A stretch of DNA of 64,000 nt, from contig CAWBFA010000005.1 in the NCBI GenBank assembly GCA_963788055.1, positions 806,001 to 870,000 of the forward strand, read 5' to 3'. The first letter of the stretch is position 1; each line of letters begins with the position of its first letter. A program made the position numbers and the translations under genes. Source of the DNA: JACCTU01 sp963788055. Its GTDB lineage: Bacteria; Actinomycetota; Thermoleophilia; Gaiellales; Gaiellaceae. Shown piece by piece: positions 34,320-43,432 of this stretch. The notes under the pieces are model-generated. The model saw nothing but the letters and a program-made list of their open reading frames with translations, made no database searches and was not told the origin of the DNA.

Positions 34320-36104
34320 GTGGAATTCCGAATCCTCGGACCGCTCGAGGTACGCGACAACGGGCGCGTGCTCGAGCTTGGCGGAGCGAAGCAGCGGGCA
34401 GTTCTGGCACTCCTGCTTCTGCGCGCAAACGAGGTCGTCGCGCTCGACCGGCTGATCGACGGCGTCTGGGGCGAGCGACCACCGGACACTGCCGCGGCTG
34501 CCGTGCACGGGTCGGTCTCGCGGCTACGGAAGGTCCTCGAGCCCAACGGCGCGCCGTATCAAGTCATCCGGACTCAGGCCCCGGGCTACGTCTTCGCCGC
34601 GGGTCCGGAGGTGGTCGATCGTTACCGCTTCGAGCGCCTTGCCGCCGAAGGAAGGGCCGCGCTCGACGAGGGAGACGCCGCTCGCTCGGCAGACCTGCTA
34701 CGCGAAGCTCTGGCCTTGTGGCGCGGTCCGGCGCTGGCGGACATCGCGTTCACGATCGCCGACCGTACCGAGCTCGATCGCCTCGACGAGGAATGGCTCT
34801 CGGCGGTCGAGGGGCGGATCGACGCCGACCTCGCTCTCGGGCGCCACGCGCTGCTCGTTCCGGAGCTGGAAGCCCTCGTCGCCCGTCATCCACTGCGCGA
34901 GCGTCTTCGCGGGCAGCTCATGGTTGCGCTCTACGGGGCCGGCCGGCAAGCCGACGCGCTGGAGACGTATCGCGACGCGAGCCGGTTGCTCGACGAAGAG
35001 CTCGGAATCGCACCGGGGCCCGCGCTGCGTGAGCTGGAGCGGCGGATACTGCTTCAGGACCCGGAGCTCGGGACGCCGCGCCCGCCGGCAGGCGCGAGAC
35101 GACTCCGTTCGACACGCGCTCGCCTTGCGTTCGCCTTCGCAGGGCTCGCCCTCTGCCTGCTCGGGGCGCTAGCCCTCGTCGCCTTCCGCGGCGACGAGAC
35201 GCCGGCGGTCGACCGCGTGCGCCCCAACGGGGTCGGCGCGATCGATCCGGCGTCGAACACGCTTGTGCAGTCGACGCCCGTCGGCGAGTACCCCGAGCAC
35301 CTCGTGGTCGACGACGGCTCGGTCTGGGTCGCAAATGCCGGCGACCACACGGTGTCACGGATCGAAAGCCGCACTGGGCAGGTGACCACCACGAAGGGGC
35401 TCACGGGAGCACCGGTGGCGTTGAACGTCAGCCGTGGCGTCGTCTGGATCGGGATGAGCCACGTCGACCAGCCGACGTCGATCGTGCGCCTGACGGGTGT
35501 CCCGAACGAGTCCGCAGCGCACGTCGTGGAGCTTGCGAGGGGCCCGGGACTGCTGTTTCCCGTGTTGACGAGCGGCTCGAGTGGTCTCTGGGCGAGCGTG
35601 CTCGCGGAGCCCGACACGTTCGTTCTGAGCCCGGGCGGTGCGATCCATCGGCTCGACGTGCTTCCCGTCGGCTGCAATCCGGTCGGGAGCGGCATCGCCG
35701 CGGCCATGGTCTGGATCGGCTGCGAGGACGGTCGCGTCGTGCGCGTCGACGAGGCGACGCGACGGCCAGTGGCGACAACACGTGTCGGGACGTCTCTTTC
35801 CGATCTCGCCGTAGGCGCGGGCGCCGTGTGGGCGACCGACACGGTCGAGGACGTGGTTTGGAGGGTCGATGCGGCGACGGGGCGAGCGACGCGCACGATC
35901 CCCGTCGGGGAGCGACCCTCGGGGATCGCGATCGGCTTCGGGTCGGTGTGGGTCGCGAGTCGCGACAGCGGCACTGTGTCGAGGATCGACCCCGATTCGA
36001 ATCGTGTCGTTGCCACCGTCCGCGTTGGGCGCGACGTGGCCCCGATCGCGGTCGGTGACAAGAGAGTCTGGGTCGCCCGTCAGGGCGTCGTGACGCCGCA
36101 CTAG
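34320..36104 (+). CDS. SARP/BTAD regulator with membrane span and YVTN/NHL-type beta-propeller
   Basis: A 594-aa protein starting at GTG 34320 after agagaggagagc. Residues 1-95 are an OmpR-type DNA-binding domain (FRILGPLEVRDNGR, VHGSVSRLRKVLEPNG, TQAPGYVF). Residues about 95-245 are the BTAD (WRGPALADIAFT, EGRIDADLALGRH, YGAGRQADALETYRDASRLL). A transmembrane helix follows near 269-290 (LAFAFAGLALCLLGALALVA), then a periplasmic-type propeller with repeated (S/A)VWV(A/G) motifs such as DDGSVWVANAGDHTVSRI and GFGSVWVASRDSGTVSRI. This makes a one-component membrane regulator with an outside sensor. Confidence 0.9.
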   Translation: MEFRILGPLEVRDNGRVLELGGAKQRAVLALLLLRANEVVALDRLIDGVWGERPPDTAAAAVHGSVSRLRKVLEPNGAPYQVIRTQAPGYVFAAGPEVVDRYRFERLAAEGRAALDEGDAARSADLLREALALWRGPALADIAFTIADRTELDRLDEEWLSAVEGRIDADLALGRHALLVPELEALVARHPLRERLRGQLMVALYGAGRQADALETYRDASRLLDEELGIAPGPALRELERRILLQDPELGTPRPPAGARRLRSTRARLAFAFAGLALCLLGALALVAFRGDETPAVDRVRPNGVGAIDPASNTLVQSTPVGEYPEHLVVDDGSVWVANAGDHTVSRIESRTGQVTTTKGLTGAPVALNVSRGVVWIGMSHVDQPTSIVRLTGVPNESAAHVVELARGPGLLFPVLTSGSSGLWASVLAEPDTFVLSPGGAIHRLDVLPVGCNPVGSGIAAAMVWIGCEDGRVVRVDEATRRPVATTRVGTSLSDLAVGAGAVWATDTVEDVVWRVDAATGRATRTIPVGERPSGIAIGFGSVWVASRDSGTVSRIDPDSNRVVATVRVGRDVAPIAVGDKRVWVARQGVVTPH

Positions 36105-36232
36105 AGGGTTCGGCGCGACGAACCGCCGCATCAGTGACGAGTCGGACGCCTGATCGCCGTCCAAGCGAAAACCCCGTTCCGCTCTTCTTCAAGAAGCGCC
36201 GACAAACCTCTACAACGAGACGTGTAATGGAC

Positions 36233-36273
36233 GGGAGCGACGGGACTCGAACCCGCGACCTCCGGCGTGACAG
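36233..36273 (-). repeat. tRNA-Asp 3'-half copy 3 (attachment-like site)
   Basis: Forty-one bases identical to 40055-40095, diverging within the anticodon loop. Same orientation as the tRNA. The stop of the cyclase gene lies 41 bases to the right. Confidence 0.8.
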
Positions 36274-36313
36274 CTCTGCACTATGGTTTGCCGCGCGTTC
36301 TCGCAGATCTCCG

Positions 36314-38896
36314 TTAGTCGCTCGTTGCGCCGCTCTCCTGGTCCTCACCTTGCTGGCGTTCACCACCGGCGGCCGCCGCTGCGTTCCACGAACGTTCCAG
36401 AACGGCTGCGGGCTCGACTTCCGAGGCGAGGCCGGCGGCCTCGCCTATCGACATCAGGCTGCCCTCCTCTCGCGCGTCGCTGAACGCGGGTCCGTCCACG
36501 CCGAGGACGAGGGCTTCGACTTCCTCGCGGTGGTTCTCCCACTGTCGGACGGGTCTGGACGACTGTTCGCTTTCGATCGCCCCCCAAAGACGGCCGGCCT
36601 GCTCGGCGTCACCACGTTCTGCGGCGATTACGGCAAGCTCAGCGGCGGCGAAAACCACGCGCCGACGGTCATCGAGGCCCAAGGAGAGCTCGAGTGAGCG
36701 GAGCGCATGGCCTCCCGCGGCATCGAGATTGCCGCGCTCGCGCTCGAATGCGGCAGCACCCATGAACTGGCCGCTCTCCCACCATGCCCAGCCGAGCTCG
36801 TGGGCGATCGCGGCGCTCTCGAGCCTGAGTTCGATCGCGAGTGCGAGATCGCCCTCTTCGTGGGGCCTTTCGGCGAGGTATCCGAGTACCTGTGCCTCGC
36901 CACGAGGCAGGCTGAGCTGTCGGAAGGTGAGGAGTGATTCCTCAAGCAGCGGCCAGGCGGCGGCCGTCTCGCCGCTGTCCACCATGTTTCCAGCGACGCG
37001 GTAGCGGAGGTTCGCCGTTTGGACCTCGTCTCCACTCGCGATGAAGAGCTCGAGGCTCTGTTGGTAGCAGGGCGCGGCACGTTCGAGTTCGCCGGAGACC
37101 TGGAGCGCACCGCCCAGGGCCCTGAGCGCGTGGGCGCGAAGCTTCGGTTCGGCGTCCGGGGTTCGTGCGAGCAGCGGCTCGAGGCGTGACGCGCCCTCGG
37201 TTTGCTCGCGAACGAGCCAGAGTCCCTCGAGCGACGCGGCCAGGGCGAGGCCACGCTCGGGGTCGTGCTCGGCCGCCCAATCGAGCACGGCGCGGACGTT
37301 GTCGATCTCCGGCGCGACGAGATCGACATCCCATTTGCCGGGAACACCGACAGTCGCGCGCATGCCCGCACGATCGGCGAGCTCGATCAACCAGTCGGTC
37401 TGCAGTCGCCGCAGGGCATGCTCCTCACCCGAGGCCGCCAGGTGCTCCTGCGCGAACTCGCGGATCGTCTCGAGCATCCAGAAGCGCTCGTCCCCGTTCG
37501 CGTCGGTGCGGCGGCGGACGAGGCTCTTGTCGAGGAGGGACGCAAGCGTGTCGAGGTTCGAGGCACAGACCGCTTCGGCCGCCTCGAGAGTGCAGCCGCC
37601 GCGGAAGACTGCGAGCCGGGCGAACAGCCGCTGTTCGTCGTCGTCGAGGAGGCCGTAGCTCCAAGCGATCGTCGTACGCAACGTCGCGTGGCGCTCGTCG
37701 GCGTCACGGCCGCCCTCGAGCAGGTCGAGCCGTTGAGCGATCCGTTCCAGCAGCTGCTCCGGGCCGAGCAGCTTCATCCTTGCGGCGGCCAACTCGATAG
37801 CGAGCGGGAGCCCGTCGAGGCGGTGGATCAGCTCGTGCACCGCGGGCGAGTCGCCGACATCGCGCCGGACAGCCTGCGCCCGTTCGATGAACAGCGTGAC
37901 GGCATCTCCCTCGTCCATCGGCGGCAGGTCGAACTCGGCCTCGCCGGAGATCCGCAGCGGCTCGCGGCTCGTCACCAGCAGGCGAAGATCAGGAGCGGCC
38001 GCGAGCAGCTCCGCAACCGGGCGCGCTGCGTCAGGGAGCAGCTGCTCCAGGTTGTCGAGGACGACATGGGCGCGCTTCTCACCGATCCGCGTCGCGATCG
38101 CGGCGGCATCGTCGCCGGAGGCACCGAGGCGCTCGGCGATCAAGGGCACGACCACTGCTGCGTCGCGAACGGGTGCGAGCGGAACGAAGACCGTGCCCCC
38201 GTCCGCCTCTTCGGCCAGGAACCGGGCGAGCTCGATCGAGAACCGCGTCTTGCCAGTGCCGCCGGTACCGATGATCGTCAGCAGGCGCGGCTCGCGGTCG
38301 AGCCACACACTGGCAGCCTCCGAGAGCTCGCGCTCGCGACCGAGGAAGCGAGTCGCCGGAGTAGGAACGTCAAGCGCACCCGGCGTTCGCAGCGGCGGGA
38401 AGTCGCCGACGCCGAGCTGGAACAGACGAGCTGGAGCGTCGAAGTCCTTGAGCCGATGGCGTCCGAGATCCCGGAGCGGCTCATCCTCGAGGAGCGCGGC
38501 GGTCGCGGCTGAGACGATCACCTGACCGCCGTGGGCGAGCGCGGCGACCCGGGCAGCGCGATGGACGTCGATCCCGACGTAGCCCTCAACGGCCACGGTC
38601 GGGGTTCCGGTGTGCAGGCCCATCCGCACCGCGATCGGTCCGGACGCGAGCGCCCGCTGTCCCACCCTCGCCGAGGCGGCGGCCCCGGCAGCGGTCGGGA
38701 AGGCGACGAAGAACGCGTCACCTTGGGTGTCGACCTCCACACCACCGTGGGCCGCAAAGGTGTCGCGCAGCACGCGGCGATGCTCGGCCAACGCCTCGGC
38801 ATACAGCCAGGGCCCCACCTGTTTGAGCAGGCGTGTGGAGCCCTCGATGTCCGTGAACAGGAACGTCACTGTCCCCGCGGGCAAGTCGCTCGGCAC
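36314..38896 (-). CDS. Class III nucleotide cyclase - STAND ATPase - TPR regulator
   Basis: An 860-aa protein. Residues 9-165 are a class III cyclase domain: metal ligands D16 (LFTDIEGSTRL) and D60 (DTQGDAFFVAFPTA), MGLHTGTP and YVGIDVHRAARVA. Residues 180-480 are an AfsR/NB-ARC-like STAND ATPase with Walker A GTGGTGKT (210-217), HVVLDNLEQLLPDA (Walker B), LLVTSREPL and GLPLAIELAAAR. Residues 500-830 are TPR-like helices (ALRALGGALQVSGELERAAPCYQQSLELF). Such proteins are cytosolic signal integrators. It fills the whole module between two tRNA-Asp copies. Confidence 0.92.
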   Translation of the reverse strand: MPSDLPAGTVTFLFTDIEGSTRLLKQVGPWLYAEALAEHRRVLRDTFAAHGGVEVDTQGDAFFVAFPTAAGAAASARVGQRALASGPIAVRMGLHTGTPTVAVEGYVGIDVHRAARVAALAHGGQVIVSAATAALLEDEPLRDLGRHRLKDFDAPARLFQLGVGDFPPLRTPGALDVPTPATRFLGRERELSEAASVWLDREPRLLTIIGTGGTGKTRFSIELARFLAEEADGGTVFVPLAPVRDAAVVVPLIAERLGASGDDAAAIATRIGEKRAHVVLDNLEQLLPDAARPVAELLAAAPDLRLLVTSREPLRISGEAEFDLPPMDEGDAVTLFIERAQAVRRDVGDSPAVHELIHRLDGLPLAIELAAARMKLLGPEQLLERIAQRLDLLEGGRDADERHATLRTTIAWSYGLLDDDEQRLFARLAVFRGGCTLEAAEAVCASNLDTLASLLDKSLVRRRTDANGDERFWMLETIREFAQEHLAASGEEHALRRLQTDWLIELADRAGMRATVGVPGKWDVDLVAPEIDNVRAVLDWAAEHDPERGLALAASLEGLWLVREQTEGASRLEPLLARTPDAEPKLRAHALRALGGALQVSGELERAAPCYQQSLELFIASGDEVQTANLRYRVAGNMVDSGETAAAWPLLEESLLTFRQLSLPRGEAQVLGYLAERPHEEGDLALAIELRLESAAIAHELGWAWWESGQFMGAAAFERERGNLDAAGGHALRSLELSLGLDDRRRVVFAAAELAVIAAERGDAEQAGRLWGAIESEQSSRPVRQWENHREEVEALVLGVDGPAFSDAREEGSLMSIGEAAGLASEVEPAAVLERSWNAAAAAGGERQQGEDQESGATSD

Positions 38897-38992
38897 GCCC
38901 GGAGTATCGTCAACGACTGCGCTCTGGACGGGCTCCAGCTCTGGCGCAGCAGGCTGGGTTCGCCTAGCCAGGCAACGAGCACTTCAAGAGAC

Positions 38993-39030
38993 GGGAGCGA
39001 CGGGACTCGAACCCGCGACCTCCGGCGTGA
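38993..39030 (-). repeat. tRNA-Asp 3'-half copy 4 (attachment-like site)
   Basis: Thirty-eight bases identical to 40055-40092, diverging inside the anticodon loop. Same orientation. It lies 97 bases upstream of the cyclase start codon. Confidence 0.8.
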
Positions 39031-39298
39031 AAGTGTCGCGGCGCGGGTTACCGTCGGCGCTCATCGGTTGCCGTTGATCGCTTCGTGCGGCGTCTCGCGC
39101 CTTCGCCTTCGGCAGTGTTCGCCGCCGTTGCCCTGACGTTCTGCCATCCGTTCCGTCAGCGCTTCTGCCGACGAGCTGGCGATACCAACACGGGCAGTCG
39201 GCGCTTGGCGTTTGCGCCTTGCTCGAGAGCCCAGACGTCTCCGAGACGGCGGTTCCCCGTTCCAAACGGCGCGAGTAGCAGGAAGAGTCTGGTGCCCC
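39031..39298. other. Stretch without a recognisable gene
   Basis: Between the fourth tRNA copy and the integrase fragment I see no open frame with protein-like content, promoter or hairpin worth naming. Confidence 0.4.
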
Positions 39299-39550
39299 TC
39301 AGGCGTCTGCTGTCAGAATTGTGCTCTGAGAAGGTTCGAGTCCCGTGCCGGACAGGACGCTGACACGCACGTCGCCGAGCTTTAGGTGCCCGAGCAGGGG
39401 AAGGATGTGTAGCCGGACGTTGATCTCATACCGCTCGACCGTTCGCGCCTTCAGGTGGCCGAGCCCGCTCAACCACTTCGGTGCGTACTCGCGGAGCTTC
39501 TCCTTCGTGGTCGCGACGCGCTCGCCTCGCCGGACGCGAACACTACCTGC
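39299..39550 (-). pseudogene. Tyrosine recombinase (integrase) N-terminal core-binding fragment
   Basis: The minus strand reads GERVATTKEKLREYAPKWLS, GLGHLKARTVERYEINVRLH and ILPLLGHLKLGDVRVSVLSG. This is the SAM-like core-binding domain of phage-type integrases (HI.PLLG..KL.D). No catalytic domain follows; the frame runs out in unrelated sequence after about 39370. It sits in the module next to the intact tRNA-Asp, as expected for an element that used that tRNA. Confidence 0.75.
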
Positions 39551-39888
39551 CAGAACCGGCGCGGCTCGAGCAGGGACGCGACCTGCCCGACGACTACGAC
39601 GTGACGATCTCCTATGAGGACCCACTCGGCAACGAGTACGAGGAGACGATGACCGTTGGCTACAGCCACCGCCGCGACATGGTCTACCGCGAGCGGTACG
39701 ACATCAGCGACATCCACAAGCGGCTCAAGGAGATCCGCGACGAGATGAAGAAGTTCCGGAGGTCCGGGGTCAAGGTGATAACGCCCGCGTCCGCTCGAGC
39801 GGACGACCGGCGCGCGGACGAAACGTGGGACGAGCGGGCGCGAGGGCGGCAAGAAGCGGAGAACCCGCCCGGAGCGGACCCGTCCTAG
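39541..39888 (+). CDS. Unrecognised protein, probably an element remnant
   Basis: The plus strand reads DDYDVTISYEDPLGNEYEET, GYSHRRDMVYRERYDISDIH and KRLKEIRDEMKKFRR, which looks like a genuine protein end, with a beta-rich part then a charged helix. No reliable start is seen; the frame is open from further upstream. I know no family. It overlaps the head of the minus-strand integrase fragment, so at most one is intact. Confidence 0.45.
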   Translation, partial: HYLPEPARLEQGRDLPDDYDVTISYEDPLGNEYEETMTVGYSHRRDMVYRERYDISDIHKRLKEIRDEMKKFRRSGVKVITPASARADDRRADETWDERARGRQEAENPPGADPS

Positions 39889-40053
39889 CCGCGGCAGCAG
39901 CCCCGAATGCCACCAGGGGCACGCTCGCTATTGGGACTGCCCGGCCGACCGCCTACGGTCACCGTTCCACAACCCGTTCCATACGGCATCGCGTGGATCG
40001 GCGAGACGACGATCGGGGAGGTAAGAAAGCGCCGCTTGCAGCGCCTTCGTGAA

Positions 40054-40127
<74 letters not shown>

Positions 40128-40183
40128 GCGAGCGGGCACCAGTCTAGCGGGTCGCTCTCCGCAGCCCTCGCTACGCTGCGATC

Positions 40184-41319
40184 TTGACCCGCGTCGACTG
40201 GCTCGCGCTTCTCTTCGTCGCCCTCGCAGCGTTCTTCGGCTACCGGAAGGGGTTGATCTCGAGCTCGCTTTCGGTGGCGGGGATCGTCGTTGGAGCGGTG
40301 ATCGGAGCTCGGCTCGCGCCGCACCTGCTCGCGGACGGCTCCGAGTCGCCCTACACGCCGCTCGTCGCGCTCGCAGGCGCCGCAGTAGGGGCCGTGCTAC
40401 TCGAGACGCTCGGGACGATCGCCGGCAGCGTCCTGCGTCGCAAGGTCGAGGTCGGGCCTGCTCGGGCGTTCGACTCTGCGGGCGGCCTCCTCGTGGGTGC
40501 CGCCGCGGGTGTCGCGGTGGTCTGGGTGCTCGGCTCGGTCGCGCTCCAGTTTCCGGGCCGGCCTGGGCTGCGGGAGAGCGTGCAGCGCTCGGTCGTCCTC
40601 CAGCAACTGAACGACCTCGTTCCGCCCGCGAAGCTGATGCGCGCGCTCGCGCGCGTCGACCCGTTCCCCGCGATCACCGGGCCGTCCGCGCCGGTTTCGG
40701 CGCCCGACCCTCGGGTGCTCGCAGACCCCTCGGTCCGCCAGGCATCGCCCTCCGTGCTCAAGGTGCTCGGTACGGCGTGCGGGCTCGGCGTCTCGGGAAG
40801 CGGGTGGGTAGCCGCGCCCGAGCTCGTCGTGACCGCGGCGCACGTCGTCGCGGGCCAGGACGACACCACGGTCGAGCCTGTGGGCGGCGTGCCGCGGCTT
40901 CGCGCGCAGGCCGTCTACTTCGACCGCCGAACGATGTCGCCGTCCTGCGCGTCCCCGGACTGGACGCCTCTCCGCTGCCGCTCGCAAGGGCGCGCCCCGG
41001 AGCCTCCGTCGCGGTTCTCGGCTTCCCCGAGAGCGGTCCGTTCACGGCGAGCGCAGGGCGGATCGGGCAGACGCGGCCGGTGCTCGCGCGCGACAGCTAC
41101 GGCCACGGTCCGATCTCCCGCACGATCACGAGCATTCGCGCTCAGGTGCGGCACGGCAACTCCGGTGGACCTGCGGTCGATGCTCAGGGCCGCGTGCAGG
41201 CGACGATCTTCGCGGCGCGTCCGGGCGGCGACGTCGGCTACGGCGTCCCGGCGCAGATCGTGCGGCGCGCCCTCGCGCGCTCGGCAGGCCCGGTGTCGAC
41301 CGGCGACTGCGCGGGCTAG
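40184..41319 (+). CDS. MarP-like membrane serine protease (CvpA + trypsin-like), one frameshift
   Basis: The N-terminal half is a CvpA-type four-helix membrane domain (VDWLALLFVALAAFFGYRKG, VVGAVIGARLAPHLL, AGGLLVGAAAGVAVVWVLG). The C-terminal half is a chymotrypsin-like protease: GSGWVAAPELVVTAAHVVAG with the catalytic His, DVAVLRVPGLDASPL with the Asp, and QVRHGNSGGPAVDAQG with the Ser in GNSGGP. A shift near 40925 separates His from Asp and Ser. Overall this is the actinobacterial MarP/Rv3671c type, which supports acid and oxidative stress resistance in mycobacteria. TTG 40184 is the likely start. Confidence 0.87.
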
Positions 41320-42659
41320 GAGACCGCGACGAGCGCTTCGACGACCGCCGGGTCGAACTGCGTCCCGGCACAGCGCTGCAGTTCGGCCAGCGCCTCGACC
41401 TCGGACATCGCCTTGCGGTACGGGCGGTCTGTGGTCATCGCGCTGAACGCGTCGCACGCGCAGACGATGCGGGCGACGAGAGGGATGGCCTCTCCTGCGA
41501 GACGGTCCGGGTAGCCCGCTCCGTCCCAGTGCTCGTGGCAGGACCGCACGAGATGACCGACCTCGCCGAGAACGCCGCCGACCTTCTCGAGCATCTTCTC
41601 GCCTTCGACCGTGTGCTGCTCGATGACGGCGCGTTCGTCCGCATCGAGCTTCCCCGGCTTGTTGATGATCTCTGCGGGGATCCGGATCTTCCCCACGTCG
41701 TGGAGGAGCGCGGTGAACTCCGCATCGCGGCGGACCTTCTGGCTCAGCTCCAGGCGGTCGCACACCGCGAGGACGAGGTCGACAACGTGGCGGCTGTGGC
41801 TGCCCGTGTACGCATCGTCGGCTTCGACGACGTCGCCGAGCAGCAGCGCGGTGCCGCGGTAGGCGTGCCCGAGCTCGACGACGTGATCCACCCGCGCCCG
41901 TCTCTCCCTCGCGAAGAACCCGATCAGGCCGAGCAGTGGCAGCGCGAGCAGGAATGCGTATGGCCGGTCGGGGAACGCGGCGTAAGCGACGAGGAGCCCC
42001 AAGGGAGCGAGCGCGAGGTCGACGAGGTATGCGAGCCCGACAGCGGGAAGATGCGGCCGGATGCTGACCCCGAGGGACGCCGCCCGAGCCGCCGAGCTGC
42101 CGAGGTCGAAGGTGAACTGGGCGGCGAGCGCTGCCGCGAAGAGCGGCCAATGGAGGCGCCAGTCGGGCGAGGGGCTGCCGGCGGCGACGAGCACCAGCGC
42201 CGGACCGAGGGCGTGCCAGCCGTTCGAGACGAGGACGATCGCCCGCTCCAGATGCCACTGGCCGCGGAGGTTGTCCGGCAGGCTGGCGAGCAGGAAGCCC
42301 GCCGCGACGAGCAGCGGAGCGAGGCTCGGCGGGACGAGGAAGAGCATCGGTACGAAGACGAGCTGCGTCGGGATCGCGAACCCGATCCCGATCTCGAACC
42401 GCACGCGTGACGCGAACGCGTAGGCCAAGACGAGGCTCGCAACGAGAAAAGGAGATGCGGCGCGCGACGTGTCCGCGAACAAGGCAAGCGGGATGGCGAT
42501 CGCGAGGAAGCTCGTGGCCGCAACCGTCGAGACGACGAGATCGCGTCTGACGAGGGGCGTCGACACGCGCTCCCTCGATGCTTCGATCAGCTCGACCGCC
42601 TCGAGGTCGGTCGTGGGTGCAACCGCGCGCGCGGTCACATCTGCCGCAGTCGTCGACAC
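41316..42659 (-). CDS. Membrane-anchored HD-GYP phosphodiesterase
   Basis: A 447-aa protein: about eight membrane helices (residues 40-255, MASE-like) followed by an HD-GYP domain (265-447) with GSHSRHVVDLVLAV, ALLHDVGKIRIPAEIINKPGKL (HD), HTVEGEKML, SCHEHWDGAGYPD (the GYP motif) and DAFSAMTTDRPYRKAMS. HD-GYP enzymes hydrolyse cyclic di-GMP. Its TAG overlaps the stop codon of the convergent MarP gene by four bases at CTAG. Confidence 0.93.
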   Translation of the reverse strand: MSTTAADVTARAVAPTTDLEAVELIEASRERVSTPLVRRDLVVSTVAATSFLAIAIPLALFADTSRAASPFLVASLVLAYAFASRVRFEIGIGFAIPTQLVFVPMLFLVPPSLAPLLVAAGFLLASLPDNLRGQWHLERAIVLVSNGWHALGPALVLVAAGSPSPDWRLHWPLFAAALAAQFTFDLGSSAARAASLGVSIRPHLPAVGLAYLVDLALAPLGLLVAYAAFPDRPYAFLLALPLLGLIGFFARERRARVDHVVELGHAYRGTALLLGDVVEADDAYTGSHSRHVVDLVLAVCDRLELSQKVRRDAEFTALLHDVGKIRIPAEIINKPGKLDADERAVIEQHTVEGEKMLEKVGGVLGEVGHLVRSCHEHWDGAGYPDRLAGEAIPLVARIVCACDAFSAMTTDRPYRKAMSEVEALAELQRCAGTQFDPAVVEALVAVS

Positions 42660-42819
42660 CTGAGGTAGATCGGAAGATCGGAACCGGTCGAAAAGTCACT
42701 GGTTCCCTCGAACGAGGGATTCGCCCTCGGACGAGTGATCGTCCCCCGAAAAGGTGAGGCGTGAAGCGCACGGAACGGCGAGAGTTGGACTCGTTAACTG
42801 CGGTCGAGAAGGAGCGGTG

Positions 42820-43432
42820 ATGAAGCACGTTTTGCGGCTTGTCGTTTGTGGCGTCGGTATTGTCGCTTGCGGTTGGTGCGGCGTCTGGAAAAGATGCACG
42901 CGCTGGCCTGCTGACGTGCGTGGACAACCCGGAGCGAGTGTTCGCCCCGTGGGGAGACAACTCGCTGTACACGCTTGCTCCGAACGGATCGCTCGAAGCA
43001 GGCTCGACAGGCTGGTCGCTCTCGGGCGCCCGAGTCGTCGCCCCCGGCAACTCGCTCCGCGGCGGCTCGTACTCGCTCTCGCTGCCGAGCGGCAGCTCTG
43101 CAACGTCCCCGGCGGCTTGCGTCAAGCTCGCGGATCCTGCGTCGCGGTTCTTCCTGCGCAACACCGGCGCGAGCGACGGGCGGCTCAAGGTCGAGGTGAC
43201 CTACAAGTCGCTGCTCGGGCTGCTCTCGTTCAGCTCGACGCTCGGGTACGTGCAGGCGAACGGATCGTGGCAGCCCAGCCCGAAGTACTGGCACACGCTC
43301 CAGAACATCCTCGGGACGCTTGCGCTCAACGGCAACCTCTCGGCGCAGATCCGGTTCCGGTTCACGCCGATCGGGCGCGGCGCCTCGTTCCAGATCGACG
43401 ATCTCTTCGTCGACCCGCTGCTGACCGTTTAG
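42820..43432 (+). CDS. Exported protein of unknown function, frameshift in the signal peptide
   Basis: ATG 42820 with gagaaggagcggtg gives MKHVLRL, but the conserved frame starts only at 42839 (SFVASVLSLAVGAASGKDARA), so one inserted base probably lies near 42838; joined, they form a normal signal peptide. The mature part reads GLLTCVDNPERVFAPWGDN, LYTLAPNGSLEAGSTGWSLSG, SYSLSLPSGSSATSPAACV and QIRFRFTPIGRGASFQIDD, a carbohydrate-binding-like beta-sandwich pattern common in actinobacterial exported proteins. It overlaps the convergent methyltransferase by four bases. Confidence 0.75.

Noticed and set aside
39330..39355. ggttcgagtcccgtgcc, another T-arm-like sequence near the integrase fragment
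   Set aside because: No matching second strand or copy at another tRNA; too short to call.
42660..42820. Possible cyclic-di-GMP riboswitch beside the HD-GYP gene
   Set aside because: Only a short ccctcg/cgaggg hairpin is present; the conserved GEMM motifs are absent.
42794..43428. Open continuation of the methionine fusion frame beyond its conserved C-terminus
   Set aside because: It is antisense to a conserved exported protein; the family C-terminus lies in the next frame, so a frameshift is the better reading.
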